Positions 10,235 to 21,964 of a stretch of 64,000 bases of DNA are shown here, piece by piece. Numbering within the stretch: the stretch's first letter is position 1; each line of letters starts with the position of its first letter. Location of the stretch: the NCBI GenBank assembly GCA_036250195.1, contig JAVHZZ010000006.1, positions 164,139,724 to 164,203,723 of the forward strand, in the 5' to 3' direction. The notes under the pieces were generated by a model. It was not told where the DNA came from and searched no databases. It worked only from the letters and a program-made list of their open reading frames with translations. Both the position numbers and the translations under genes were made by a program. Origin of the DNA: Mixophyes australis (Eukaryota > Chordata > Amphibia > Anura > Limnodynastidae).

Positions 10235-11260
10235 ATAAAAATGGTGAAAGACCATACTATATTTTGGCCGTAAGACAACATGCCTCATGGAAAGTGAAGA
10301 GGCAGAAATCAGAGCTCAGACATTTAACAGATGATGATAGACCAAGGGGATAATGTTAAATAAATAGCGCCCCACCCTCTCATATGTTAAAAAAAAGACA
10401 TGCATGAATCGCAGGACCGTGCTGTATATGTACGATAAATATGAATAGATTTGGTACGGGTGGAGAATATCTCCCTTTGTCCTGGAGGAGCTGTGAGAAT
10501 TGGAGTGCTTGCTATAATTTGTATCAGGCAGACACCCAGTCACTCCCCATGTCTTTTCCTTTTGTTTCTACTGAATATTTGCTTTTCTCATTGTAATGTA
10601 TAAACTTGCTTGCACGCTGTATTCTACATTGTTTGTTTTCCCTTTTGACCTCATGCTGAACATGTGATTTGATTTTGAAGGGATAGATGCTTCATCTGCA
10701 GTGCTCTATGTCTGTACAGTGGTTGATTATATGACACATGTTAAGTGCCCCTGCGTGGGTTAAATAAACTTTAGTTTTGTTGTTTGCTTATTCTCAGAAT
10801 AGAAACTTGTTTGATTAAAAAATAAAAGGAATTCTATGCACATAGTTTAACAAACCAAGCACTTCAGTGACAGTGAATGCCACTTTTGTGGCTGAAGTGC
10901 TAGATTTGCTTGGGCCCTCAAAAAAGCAAACATTTTGGTTGCTGATTGTTGAACTGGAGAATAGATATAGTAGACATTTCGACAATGGATATATTTAGGT
11001 GGGCTGCAGCCAGAAGAAAAATGGTGAAAGACCACGCACTCTATATTTTGAGAGTTAACATACATCATGGAATGGAAAGTGAGCAAGCATTAAGTATCAG
11101 ATGTCATTAGACGGACAGCTGCAGCATAAGAAGACATTTAATAGATGTTGATAGTCCAAGGCGATAATATAAAATAGTGCAAAATGGAATTGTCCTTGGG
11201 CCCACCCTCCAAACCCATATGTTAAAAATGAAATGCACGGACATCTGTGTTCTCCACTCA
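10235..11260 (+). repeat. Imperfect direct repeat pair
   Basis: Segments near 10235-10400 and 11010-11250 share AAATGGTGAAAGACCA, then ATTTAAxAGATGxTGATAGxCCAAGG, and then CATATGTTAAAAA in the same order, about 780 bp apart. They are diverged copies of one dispersed or locally duplicated sequence. I see no coding domain. Confidence 0.45.
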
Positions 11261-11299
11261 TGTTTCCTTTATGGTCTGATTTGAATATTTTATGTCTGC

Positions 11300-12770
11300 T
11301 ACTGTTGTTATCCCCTTTTTTTCCTCTACCCATCTTTCAGGTTTTATCCTTACATTCATGAAAATCTTTCCTCAAGGGAAATTACAGTATCAAGTTGTTA
11401 ATTTATATGTTTCTGGAGAGTTCACATGGTTTTGATGATCTGTTTTACTTTTTATATGATATAAATGTATCGCCAGAGAAACGGCATCTACTTATAATCT
11501 GAGATGACTGTCTGCATGTACTGGCAGTAAGAATGGCACATTGTATTATTTGTTAAAGTGCATTTTATAAGACCTGTCAGTGTTTCAATCCGCAATTCAG
11601 AGCTGTGTCAAAAGGTGGGTTTAGAAATTGAATAGATTTACAGACTAAATGGCTTTAAATAATGCCACTTTATTGTATTTTTTATATTTTGTATGTACAT
11701 TGACATTTTGTTTAATGTTGACTAGATTGAGTGTTTGACTAGAGTGTTTTTCTGTTTTGTATGTAAGGTTTGGTTTGCTTTCCTTACAAACGTCAAACGT
11801 TTACGTTTGGTTTTCTGTTTTCCCTTACTTCAACTACATATGGCACCTTCTTCTTTTCTCCACTCGGGCCACTGTGGAGACTTTGCTATCCTTCTCCCGA
11901 TTTTTTATACTCTGCCTCAAACCCCCCCTAATCCCTTGGCTATGTGCTTGCTCCCGCAATGCCTTTGGCATTTCTAATTTTATCTAACCAGCATATTTGG
12001 CAGGTGGCATATGCCTCACCTAGGTGTTTGACTGTTGTCATCAAACTCAATAATCATCATCCCCCTCCTTCGCATTATCTTGTTCAAATGCAGCACATTC
12101 ATTTTTAGATCCACAATTATCCCCCTCATTTTGCACATTTGCAAGTTACAAAGTATTATTCTCAAATTCTATGTGTAAATAATCATCACTACTACTACTC
12201 ATCCTCACATTTTCAAATAGTTGTGAAATTTTGGAAGGAGGCTGCTCCATAATTACAGTGTCCGAATCACAGAGAGCACTCATGGCTACCCTTAGAGCTC
12301 TTCTCAGGGTCCTGTGAGTGCCCAAATTTTTCTTCAGCCTCAGTGTTGTTTTCATGCACTGATTTGGCTGTTTTGGAGGTGACAGACCTACACTCTGAGC
12401 AAGAAGGTAATGCATGGGAAGTTAAGGAAGATGCATGACCGTGCCGGGCACTCTCCTCTTTTATGGGCATTTTAGTACAGGACCCCTACAAGCAAAAAGT
12501 GGACACTGTGGATTTTAAAAGCAAGAAACATTTATGTTTTTTGGGGGTGTTCCTCATACTCAAACACCCTGTTTTTTGTCTGCTTAATAAAGATGTGACT
12601 GAGACCGTCACAAAATTGCTTTCATTAGAAGCACTTTGCATTTTAAAAGAAAGAAATGTATTTGTATTTTGGGGGGTGCTGCTGATCAGAGTCATACAGC
12701 TACAACACCCTGTTTTTTCTCGACTAAATACTAGTTATGAATAATGTCTATAGTACTATAGAAGTATATA
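11300..12770. other. Unassigned sequence with a local duplication
   Basis: Two imperfect direct copies lie at about 12512-12585 and 12640-12725, each with AAAGAAA, a TTTGGGG GT stretch and ACACCCTGTTTTTT. The minus-strand frames at 12146-12470 have no domain I recognise. Confidence 0.3.
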
Positions 12771-12836
12771 GACAAAAGTATTCGGACGCTTGACCATTAC
12801 ACTAACAGGGACTGTAATGACATTACATTCAAATAT

Positions 12837-13345
12837 TGTCACGCTTCAAAGTAAGTAACAGCTCTGGAGCCCAGGATGAGATAAAGAATATAGGTGATTA
12901 TTGATCAAAATGCAGAAAAATTGTATGAACCAAATAATGCTGAAACTACTTAGGAATTTCAGAGATGACTGGATACTTGTTTGCAAGAAGCACTGCGGAT
13001 ACAGGAGGAATGGTGAAATGAAGAGGGATCCGGAGTAGAGATATGAAGTTTGAAGACACATGAGAACCAGGAGTCAAACCAAAGTGGAAGGCAGAAAAAC
13101 AACCAGCACAGGGAGAGAGAAAGAGGCAGGTATAAGTAGGGAACACCCAGGTGCTGGAGATGATTAGTGAGACAGGTTAACCCTTAGTACTAGCAAAGGA
13201 AAAGCACAATAGCCGCGCACCTAAAGTGAATAGAGGTATTGCCATGATATATACAATGCACACAACAATATAGTCCAAAGTACAGAAGGCTGATGCTGCC
13301 AAGCAAACCAGCATGCAATGCAGAGGCTGCGGGCAGATCCTGACA
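12837..13345 (-). repeat. Solo LTR inserted in the Tc1 copy
   Basis: This 509-bp block begins TGTCACGC and ends GATCCTGACA on the + strand and interrupts the Tc1 sequence, which resumes afterwards. Flanks AATAT (12832-12836) and ATTAT (13346-13350) match at 4 of 5. On the minus strand a CTACTTATACC TATA-like box supports minus orientation. Gypsy type is inferred from the TGTCA/TGACA ends and the 5-bp duplication. Confidence 0.65.
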
Positions 13346-14230
13346 ATTATATATATATATTTTAATATGGAGTTGGTCCCCCTTTTGCAGAGATAACAGC
13401 TTCCACAAGATGTTGAGTTTTTCTGTGGGAATTTGTGCCCATTCATTCTGTAGAGCTTTTATGAGATCAGGCACGGATTTTTGACGAGAAGGTCATCCCA
13501 AAACTGTTTAATGGGGTTGAGGACAGGGCCAGTCAAGTTCTTCCACACGAAGCTCTTCAAATCATGTCTTTGTAGTCCTTGCTTTGTGCACTGGAGCAGT
13601 CATGTTGGAATAGAAAAGGGTCTCCCCAAACTGCTGCCACAAAGTTGGAAGCATTGCATTGTCAAAAATGACTTTGTATGCTGAAGCATAAAGATTGCTC
13701 TGGAGATATGGAGCCTAGCCCAAATCATGAAAAACAGCCTCGTACCATTATCCCTTTTCCACCAAACTTTACAGTTGGCATAATGCAGTCAGGCAGATAA
13801 CGTTCTCCTGGAATCTGCCAAACCCAGACTCGCCCACCTGACTGCTAAACAGAGAAGTATAATTCGTCACTCCACAGAACACCTTTCCACTGCTCCACAG
13901 ACCAGTGTCAGTGTGCTTTATACCACTCCATCTGACGCTTGGCATTGGTCTTGGTGATGTAAGGCTTCCATGCAGCTGCTCGGCCATGGAAACCCATTCC
14001 ATTAAGCTCATGCCGCACAGTTTTTGTACTTACATTAATGCCAGTAGAATTTCGGAACTCTACAGCTATGGAATCAGCAGAGTGTTGGCGACTTTTACGT
14101 ACCATGCGCCTTAGCAGTCGTTGACCCTGCTCTGTGGTTTTACGTGATCTTCCGCTTTGTGTCTGCGTTGCTGTTGTTCCTACACGCTTTCACTTTCAAA
14201 TATCACTTACAATTGACCTACAGGTATGAA
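13346..14230 (-). pseudogene. Tc1 transposase remnant
   Basis: On the minus strand, GRSRKTTEQGQRLLRRM and the intact frame 13908-14105 (RKSRQHSADSIAVEFRN, TVRHELNGMGFHGRAA, NAKRQMEWYKAH) match the second helix-turn-helix and linker of Tc1 transposases. Downstream, in other frames, come LWSDE (first catalytic D), WVWQ-type and PTVKFGG-type motifs, and LNPIKQFWDD near the last catalytic residue. The first helix-turn-helix and several frames are lost to mutation, so it cannot encode a transposase. The pieces run to GTNSILK near the C-terminus, next to the inserted LTR. Confidence 0.8.
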
Positions 14231-14364
14231 ATTTCACAAACCGTCCCTTTGCAAAGGTGGCATCCTATCCTAAGTGCTTGATTTTATACACCTTTGGCAA
14301 CGGATCTGATTGAATCACCTCAATTTAATAATTAACAGGTGTGGCCAAATAGTTTTGTTCATAT

Positions 14365-14599
14365 AGTGTATATATATGTTTCTTGTGGAGCTTTGCAAGA
14401 TTTGCTTTGATACCAATGTTTGAACAGATTTTGTTTGTGTGCTGTTCTTCTAATTTTGCAATCTGGGATTCCTAGGAGAGTTATACTTCAGTGTTTGTTT
14501 TCTTATTCTGGCTGCCACCTGAATTGCTCCCCTCACATAACAGCTTTTAGGGTGCACCAGTGAGTACACTGAAGTGTCGGCTGGTACATTCGTTTGTAA
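14365..14599. other. No feature seen
   Basis: No recognisable coding or repeat boundary in this AT-rich interval. Confidence 0.3.
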
Positions 14600-14960
14600 A
14601 TAATTGTCAAAGACCTCTTTCTTGAGTCATGTTCCCACATCATCTGACAAAATGTAATCCGCTAAATTGCTGGGTCTTTATCAATGGGTTCCAGACTGTG
14701 TGTGTTGTATGACAAAGTGACATTAGTAGCATGCTATAGGCACCATTTGTCTAATAACAAAGGGTCTACTTGGGAATTTGAGTCAAGTATATGGGAAAAG
14801 TAAGTGAAGTGTTTTAAGTTAGGGTGTTTGGCTCTCCTTAAGTCATATAGGTTGTAATCTGATAGTAGTTGGGCAAGAGCAGAAGAAAGATTAGCAGTGG
14901 AAGCAAGAGTGGTCTTCAAAGGGAAAGATGTTTTATCAAGTTTAGGCCTGATGCAATATT
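14600..14960 (-). pseudogene. L1-like endonuclease fragment
   Basis: The minus-strand frame 14734-14919 reads ALAQLLSDYNLYDLRRAKHP, then FTYFSHILDSNSQVDPLLLD. This is the NLYDxWR...FTFYS...SRIDYFL segment near the end of the APE-type endonuclease of L1 ORF2. The catalytic SRID is altered to SQVD. No RT follows. Confidence 0.6.
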
Positions 14961-15640
14961 AGAATCCCCCATCCGTATAGGCAGACCAAAGTGATGGGCT
15001 GGGGGCCTAATTTTCCCCCCAGGATCAAATAACGACTATTTTTCTCTGCTACACTTTTCTCAAGAAGCTTAAAGGGGCAATTAGCATTTATCAGGATAGC
15101 GACTCATTTACGTAAAGGGTCCACACCCTGTGTGGCAGGTGGGATATTTGTGGTTAATGAACTGGGAAGGGGGAAGAGTGTGTGTGTGTGTGTGGGGGGG
15201 GGGTTCCTGACCTGCAACTATATCTGCTTTCTGGGAAGCAAAATATTTGAGAGCCAATCTAGTATATTTGGGGAATTTAAACCTTTGGCATTTATGGAAA
15301 TAAAATGTAGCATTTTAATAACTTGTAAAAATGTGTAATGAGTAGTTCATGAATTAAGGGGCAGGGAGTGTCTTCTTGAGGTAATTGCTGAGGGAAAGTT
15401 ATGGGGATGAGAGAGCAGGCTGGGAGGGGAAAGACGCAAACTGAAAACAGAAATGGCTTTCATGAGGAAACTAAAGCATTTACCACATAAAAGTGGCAGT
15501 AAATTTGAGGATATGATTAGGTGTTTTGGAGAACGGCATCTCCACTGGGATGTTCCAATGTTTCAGGACAGACAGATAGACCTTTTTCTGGAGATGTGAT
15601 TGTAGTAAAAGTTCAATTTTTGTGAATTATGAGTTTTGTC
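14961..15640. other. Unassigned, with GT and G runs
   Basis: A short (GT)n tract followed by G9 lies at about 15178-15203. No coding domain is seen. Confidence 0.3.
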
Positions 15641-15838
15641 GGGAATCCCAATATATATTCAACGTTTACAGACCTTAGAGCAGGTATGTCAAACTCAAAT
15701 CCCCAATTGGGCCAAATAATCAAAGTCTAAGATTGTGTGGGCTGAAAGAAAAAGAAAGTCTCATGCAATTTTGTTAGGTTTATTATTAAAGAAACAAACA
15801 AAAATAAAGTTTTATGTTTTCTACCGGATGCTTGACAC
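15641..15838. other. Possible hAT-like terminal sequence
   Basis: GAGCAGGTATGTCAAACTCAA resembles the outer end of many vertebrate hAT elements, and GGGCTGCATGTCTCC near 16252 resembles the inner part of the other end. I could not find both ends or a target duplication. Confidence 0.25.
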
Positions 15839-15844
15839 TATGCC

Positions 15845-16045
15845 CTCCGTGCTGCTTTTGCTCCACTTCATCTGTCTTCCCTGTTTCACACTGCGCCATT
15901 CATTATGCATTATCACTTTCACCTGTCTCCCATGTTTCATACGGCCCTTCATGCTGCTTTTGCTCCCTGTCATCTGTTTCTCCTGTTTCACACTGTGCCC
16001 TCCAAGCTGCTTTTGCGCCTCTTCACTTACCTTTCTATTGCCTTC
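15845..16045 (+). repeat. 51-53-bp tandem repeat
   Basis: GCTGCTTTTGCTCC-type starts recur at 15851, 15953 and 16006, with a diverged unit between the first two, so four units of about 51-53 bp. Because 51 is a multiple of three, the repeats keep long frames open on both strands (up to 163 residues). Those frames are artefacts of the repeat rather than genes. Confidence 0.6.
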
Positions 16046-16336
16046 TTTCTTCTCTTCTGTTTTATTTTCCTCTCTGTTTTTCTTGTGGCTCCTCTCTATG
16101 TGCTCCTCACTGCAAGTGTCGGACGTATTGATGTCACGCCCAACATTCAGTGCAAAGGGAGGAGGTTGCCGGTTTCCACCGCATCCGATAGTATTTTTTT
16201 TGTTATTATTTTTTTCTGAGCCCTGACAGGGCTCCAAAAAATATGTGTTTGGGCTGCATGTCTCCTATTTTCATGTATAACTTATTTGCCCTACTATGTC
16301 AGGCGCTATCGAATCTGTGGTGTCATACAAATAAAC

Positions 16337-16351
16337 GATGATGATGATGAT
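16337..16351 (+). repeat. (GAT)5 microsatellite
   Basis: Five GAT units in a row. Confidence 0.8.
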
Positions 16352-16512
16352 TTGAGTGGCAGTTGACACACTGATTTGGCAGATACAAGTGTTTGGGTTT
16401 TAATTTGAGGCAGATGGGGCAGTGTTGGTGCCACAAAAGTTCCAGAGCTGATTTGGCCGATTTCACTGTTTTGGGTGCCATATTATGAAAGGAGAAAGTT
16501 TCTGTTATATCA

Positions 16513-16922
16513 AAAGGTACACAGATATTTAACACGGCCATTGAGCTTTCCTAGCTTACTATTGTTAAACTGAATGTTATGGCATTGAGCAGAGTTAGGT
16601 TAGATTAAGGCTCAGTGATAAAAAGTAACTATACATTTCTGGAAGCTTGGCATGGCTTGCCAATGGGAGATAGCATTTTGTAGTGCTACCTGTTAGCAAT
16701 TAGTTAAGCTTACCAGTGGTGCTCCATTTTTGATACCTTGTATAACCTGAAAAAGGATTTCTGCTTTGAGTCCTGGTATATCCCTTATCTGTCAGGATCT
16801 ACAAAAAATGAGGGAGCCAGTTGGTGAGACAGAACACCACATATCCACATTGGAAGACGCCCCCATGAGAGTGGGAGATTGCAGACTGAGCTACTCAAGT
16901 TAACATGTAGCCAGAAGACGTC
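16513..16922 (+). repeat. L1 5' region, first copy of a direct repeat
   Basis: This segment starts TCAAAAGGTACACAGAT and matches 21166-21964 almost throughout. Its last part encodes GETEHHISTLED, which resembles the coiled coil of L1 ORF1, so I read it as the 5' portion of an L1-like LINE. The second copy is about 4.65 kb downstream. Confidence 0.55.
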
Positions 16923-17095
16923 TGGCCTGGAGGGACAGCTCAGAAGAAATGATATTAGCTTTGTGGTTCTCCCTGAATGCACAGACTGCTCTGCTCCCGA
17001 AATGTTCCTGCAAAGTTGGTTTATACGAGAATTTGTCAGGGAAGCTTTTACTTCTCAGTTTGCAATTGAACGTGCCCACCGCCTCCTGATCTAGC
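16795..17095 (+). pseudogene. L1-like ORF1 remnant
   Basis: The frame 16879-17094 reads GQLRRNDISFVVLPECTD, then MFLQSWFIREFV and FAIERAHRLL. This corresponds to the RRM part of L1 ORF1 proteins (typically LRRNNxRxxGLPE ... FxIERAHR). Upstream codons give the coiled-coil end VGETEHHISTLED. ORF1p is the RNA-binding chaperone of L1 retrotransposition. The frame stops after the RRM, and the C-terminal domain is not seen before ORF2. Confidence 0.65.
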
Positions 17096-17954
17096 CTCCT
17101 CTGCCAGGAGCCTAGTCCCTGGCAGAGGGTCTAGGCTCCTGCTTTATTATAGGGACAGAGACACTGTTCTTCAACTGACCCATACACATGGGACTCTCAA
17201 ATATGAAATTCATACTGTGGCAGTCTTTTGCTATCGAGGCTCAGAAGAGCAGGGCTCAATTCACCCAAATCAAGCGGAGTCAACGGGACTTACAACTACC
17301 CTATGCAATGCTTTTTCCTGCAGGGCTTCAACTGGTGGCGAACAGTCGCTCCCACTTTTTCTCTACACTTGGGCAGGCCTTCCATATTGTTTATCTACCT
17401 GTTTTCTTTCCCAGGTCGGACTGATTTAGACTGTGGGGTATACTTACTAAACTGCAGGTTTGAAAAAGTGGAGATGTTGCCTATAGCAACCAATCAGATT
17501 CTAGCTGTCATTTTGTAGAATGTAATAAATAAATAAGTTATTGTTAGGTAGCACTTTAGTTAGGTAATGGTTAGGACTGTTAGTGTGATAGGTATACCAC
17601 TGTTCCTCAGGTATACAGGGATTTTTGCTAGTTAGGATGTTAGATGATATGTTAGTCATTTTTGTTATGTCTCTTTTTCTATCCTTGATTTTGCAATTAT
17701 TTCTTATTAAGTTTCATTTTCTTGATGTGCTAATATGTAAGTGTTTCCTTCTTTACCTATCTGTGTGGTGCGATGCTGTTGAGTAGTATGTTTTTTCAGT
17801 CATATTTGCTGTCTGGACTGGGTGGTTAGCGCTGGCTTTGCAGTATGTTTGGTTCCCCTTGCCTGACCCATTTTCCCTGTGTATACTTGCCTTTGAGCTC
17901 TACGGGGAGTGCTTCTACCCAAACTCCTTCTCTATTTGTGCTCTTTAGTGTTGG
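17096..17954. other. LINE interior or unassigned, with a MITE half
   Basis: A stretch near 17440-17515 (GGAGATGTTGCCTATAGCAA, CATTTTGTAGAATGTA) matches the left half of the MITE at 53492-53684. The GCCAGGAGCCTAG region near 17105-17145 forms an imperfect hairpin. Otherwise nothing recognisable. Confidence 0.4.
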
Positions 17955-19089
17955 ATGCTCCTTACATTGGCTGGGGGTGGCTGCTGGGGCTTACCTGCAA
18001 GTGCTATATTGATGCTCTCTATGATGGCTATGAAAAGGAGTAGGTTCCGGGGGATCTTTCTGCTCTCTTGGAATGTGAGGAGCCTCAATAATCGTGTTAA
18101 ACATTCTCTGGTCCTAACTCAGCTTATAAATACAACCCTGACATAGTGTCTCTGGCTGAAACTCATCTTATAGGTGGCCGAGTCCTGACTCTTAAGAAAT
18201 CCTGGGTGGGTTGAGCCTTTCATGCTGTGTATACATATAACTCCAGAGGAGTGTCATTACTTGTGTAAAAAACTCTCTATTTGTCTTGGAGCAGGGTACA
18301 GCTGGACCCTTATGGTCAATGTGGGTTACTCCGTACCCTGGTCGATATTTCCCCTATTACCCACTTGGCCATTTACATCCCTCCACCTTTCAACTATGAA
18401 GTATTTAAGAATGCGGCCAAATGTATTGCTCTTTCTCCTCATTCCCCGAGTGTGTGTATGGGTGACTTTAACAACCTTATAGACTTTGATCTTGATATGT
18501 GGAGGCAGTTGCCTTTGGAGGTCGGTGATGGTCCTTGCCCATTTTCCAAGCTAATAACAGATATGGGTGGATGTTTGGCGGGTGTGGCCCCCTTATTGCA
18601 AACACTTCTCCTATCACTCTGCATTGTATCATGCCATTTGCTGCATCAAATTGCTTTGCTCTCCCATAGACTGATCCCCCTGGTTGATGAGGTTCGCTAT
18701 ATACCCAGGGGCATCTCTGACCACTTACGCTTATTACTTGTCCTTACACTTACTCCACACACAGGGACCACTTTTTGGTAGCTGAACCCATTTTGACTTA
18801 CCCTCATGGGTATGGATAGTGATTTGTTGGTGGACTGGGAATTTTGTTTTGCTGCGATTGTGAACACAGCTCCCCCTCCTCTCAAATGGGATTCCTTTTA
18901 GGCCTTCCTCAGGTGCACTCTGATCAATTGTGTGGTGGTGGGCAAGCGTTTTTCCAGTGAAGTGGAGGCAAGGCTGGAACAGATCTATCAGGATCTGGAG
19001 CAGACTTACCTCTCCACTCACAAGCTGTCCGATTGATTACTATGGCTCCATGCTCAAAGGGCGTGGGCTGACCACCTACTTGACAAATT
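17955..19089 (+). pseudogene. L1-like ORF2 endonuclease and linker
   Basis: Translation gives FLLSWNVRSLNNRVK, then DIVSLAETHLIGGRVL (the catalytic glutamate of APE-type endonuclease), YNSRGVSLLVKK, IYIPPPFNY, and MGDFNNLIDFDLD (catalytic D and N). The order and motifs are those of the L1/Tx1 endonuclease, which nicks target DNA. Several frames are needed, with a stop after WVG at about 18210, so the copy is dead. The reading is interrupted at 19090 by a MITE. Confidence 0.75.
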
Positions 19090-19261
19090 GGGGCATATTC
19101 AATTCCGATCCGATCGTTACCGCGGAAAATGCGCAGTACTGCCGGTAATACGGTACCCTTTGGGCTGCGAACGAAAATCCACGTTATTGCGGTACCGCGG
19201 ATTAGGTTCGCAGCCGTTCCGGCGCGATCCAGCGAATCGGGATCGGAATTGAATATGCCCC
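19090..19261. mobile_element. MITE inside LINE ORF2
   Basis: Terminal inverted repeats GGGGCATATTCAATTCCGAT and its complement bound 172 bp, flanked by ATT on both sides (19087-19089, 19262-19264). It falls within LINE codons, so the direction of nesting is clear. A 3-bp duplication suggests a PIF/Harbinger-like origin. It shares the outer GGGxATTCAATT motif with the hairpin element at 47082. Confidence 0.75.
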
Positions 19262-19264
19262 ATT

Positions 19265-21130
19265 GAGTCGCATACGCATGCTTTGTACTCACAGGGAGAT
19301 AAGAGCTGCAGTCATTAGCTAGACTAGAACTGTCCAAAACTTCTATCTCTGCCATTCTGGATTGTCGGGGTATCGCCTGCTACCGTAGTGAGTAGACTGC
19401 TGATGTTTTCCACAGTTTCTATAACACTTTGTATAGCTCCAAGGCAGGTTACACCCCATTTCAATTGCATAATTACTTGGACCTCCCTTTTGACTCATTT
19501 CAATGCCTTGAAGCCCCCATTACGGTGGAGGAATTGGAGGTGGCAATATATTCCCTGCCCTGCCGCATGGCACCGTAGATGGGCTGTCAGTGGAGCTATA
19601 TAAAAATATTCTGCAGTTTCTTTATTCCCTCGCATCTGAACTCCTTTAATGACTTTTTGGCGGCGCCCTCTCTCCCCCGTCCATGTCAAAGGTCCTGATA
19701 GTCATTATTCTGAAGCCGGACATGATCCCAATACTGTCTGTGTCCTATCGCCCCATCTCCCTTCTAACGACAGATGTAAACATTTTGGTTAAGGTCCTAG
19801 CTGTGCGCCTTGATACTGTAATTACCCAACTGATCCACCCAGACCAGACTAGTTTCATGCCGGAGAAATCCACATCAATTAACCTGTGTGCACCTTTTTG
19901 CAGAACTGCAAATACCGAGGGGTTATGGAGATGAGGCTGTGCTAGAATCCCTTGATGCTGGCAATGCCTTTGACTCCGTGGAGTGGTGCTTCCTTTGAGA
20001 GGTTATAAGACGATTTGGGATTGGCCATAAATTTATAGCGTGGGTACGGTTGCTGTATTCCACACCATCTGCCAGAATTGGTGTAAATGGCCATATCTTG
20101 GCGCCCTTTGATCTTAGCAGAGGCACACGTCAGGGATGTCCACTCTCCCCGGCCTTGTTTGCATTGCTATTGAGCTGTGGTTGCGTACAGAGTTTACAAG
20201 TTAGAGTGCGCTTATGACATGCTCCTGATCTTTCAGGACTAATTGGCGTGTCTAGGTGCGGAGCTGCAAGGTGTGGACAACTAAGGTGAGGTTTTTGGCT
20301 TTCGAATTAACTGGTCAAAGTAAAATATATTTCCTATCAGTCAGTTGCTGCTATCCCTCATCCTTTGCAGTGGACGCTTATACTCAAATACCTAGGAAAC
20401 TGGGTGACCAACTCAGTTAAAGATTACATAACACTTAACATTGACCCAGTGATCAGTTATCTTCAGGCCAAGATCTCAGCATGGATAAAGCTACCTCTGT
20501 CCTTGTCAGGACTTGATAAAGATGCTCCTATAACCTAAATATGTGTACCTCCAGCACCATGCTCCAAGTATTTGTTCACTCTGGTCTCAGGGGACAATGG
20601 GCACAAATTAAATTGACCTCCCTGTACAGGGCGCGCATCTCGGTTGGCTTAGCCCTTCCAAACCTAAAAGCCTACTATGTTGCTCTGCAGTTAGCTCACT
20701 TGCTGGAGTGGATTGGTGGTGCCTCCTCAATACGCAAACGGAATCCTCCCGTCCCTTTCCCCTTCAGGTCCTAGGGGCTCCCGGATTTCTAGGGCTGCCA
20801 CACCCTTGCTTCAACAGGCATTAATAATATTATGCAGAAGGCCCTAGAGAGTACTGGCGTTGATCCCGAGTCACCCATCTCGTATAACTCTGCCCTTCCC
20901 AAATTATTTCAATTGTCATGTTTTACCTTACGACGAATCTTGGGTATTGACTCCCTGGCCATTTGTATTTAAATGACACACTCAAATCCTTTGCAAAGTA
21001 CAGATGCACTTTCCCCTTCCACACTACCTGTTTTATAGCTATCTACAGCTGCGCCATGAGCTAGTTCCCCAACTTGGGGGTCCTACTATTGAGTTTAGCT
21101 CTGCCCATCTTTGGCTTCTCCTTTGACTGG
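19265..21130 (+). pseudogene. L1-like ORF2 reverse transcriptase
   Basis: Recognisable pieces in order: VIILKPDMIPILSVSYRPIS and LLTTDVNILVKVLAVRL (RT box 2), LIHPDQTSFMPEKSTSINL, DAGNAFDSVEW (box 3, where the first catalytic D survives), GTRQGCPLSPALFALL (box 4), and thumb and C-terminal residues up to about 20770. The catalytic FADD box is not visible in the damaged stretch around 20210-20240. Many stops and frameshifts are present. Confidence 0.7.
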
Positions 21131-21165
21131 TGTGTTCTGTTAAGGCCATTTTTGTGCTGCATCAA

Positions 21166-21964
21166 AAGGTACACAGATAGATAACAGGGTCATCAAGCTT
21201 TCCCACCTTATCATTGTAAAAGTGATTGTTATGGCATTGAGTAGCGTTAGGTTAGATTAAGGCTCAGTGATAAAAAGTAACTATACATTTATGGATGCCT
21301 AGCATGGGTTGCCAATGGGAGATAGTATCTTTTAGTGCTACGTGTTAGCTGTATAAATTGAAGCAATTAGTTAAGCTGACCACATGTTGGCAGTGGAGCT
21401 TCATTTTTGATACTTTGTATAACCTGAAAAAGGATTTCTGCTCTTGAGTTCTGCTCTATCCCTTATCTGGTGCACAAAAAATGGTGGAGCGCTGGAACCA
21501 TATAAAGTTAAATACAAGTTGTTTTAATTAAAATATGGATATAGAAAAACGAGATAAAAATTGAATATTGGAAAGAGCTCAAAATACTGATATAACAGCG
21601 CTTAAGACATCACAGACAAATATATATGGTGGTATAAAGTCCATCCAGTGTAGCTTATTGTTAAATGAAAATTCCTCAAATGTCTAACAATAAGCTACAC
21701 CATTTTTTATGTGTCTGTTAGCTCCAGTGCGTCCAGATCCCCAATTGGTTAGAGCTGCGTTCCAGATTATTGCAGTGTAATTTGGTCATTAGCGCCCTTT
21801 AGTTTGTTCTTCTTCTATCCCTTATCTGTTAGGATCTGGCAAAAATGAGGGACCGAGTTGGTGAGGCGAACACCACATATCCTCATTGGAAGACGTGACC
21901 GCCCCCATGAGAATGGGAGATTGCACACTTAGCTACTCAAGTTAACATGTAAGCAGAAGACATG
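21166..21964 (+). repeat. L1 5' region, second copy with an insertion
   Basis: This matches 16513-16922 in the same orientation but is lengthened by a 345-bp insertion at 21469-21813. It ends after AAGCAGAAGAC, where the two copies diverge. It probably represents a separate, 3'-truncated LINE fragment. Confidence 0.55.
21469..21813. mobile_element. 345-bp insertion with 14-bp target duplication
   Basis: TCTATCCCTTATCT is repeated perfectly on both sides (21455-21468 and 21814-21827), and the first copy of the host repeat (near 16775) lacks the insert. It also contains an internal inverted repeat around AATAAGCTACAC (about 21651-21700). A 14-bp duplication points to LINE-driven retroposition (a SINE or processed RNA), but I see neither a poly(A) tail nor clear pol III boxes. 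Confidence 0.6.

Larger units (their letters stand above)
12771..14364 (-). mobile_element. Tc1/mariner transposon, inactive
   Basis: The left end reads TATAGACAAAAGTATTCGG. The right end, reverse-complemented, reads TATATGAACAAAACTATTTGG. These are matching Tc1-type terminal inverted repeats next to TA-rich flanks. The transposase remnant runs on the minus strand and a gypsy-type LTR is inserted near the 3' end. A related end (CAACAAGTATTCTGACACC) is at about 34742. Confidence 0.8.

Noticed and set aside
12146..12470. Overlapping minus-strand frames of 89 and 67 residues, a possible transposase or exon
   Set aside because: I could not match them to any family; composition is ordinary and no neighbours support them.
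15735..16237. Long frames on both strands (up to 163 residues), hydrophobic on +, a possible membrane protein
   Set aside because: They arise from a 51-53-bp tandem repeat, whose unit length keeps frames open; no start context or domain.
16513..21964. The direct repeats at 16513 and 21166 as LTRs of one large element
   Set aside because: The repeat encodes part of an L1 ORF1 coiled coil and there is no LTR-type terminus; two LINE fragments explain it better.
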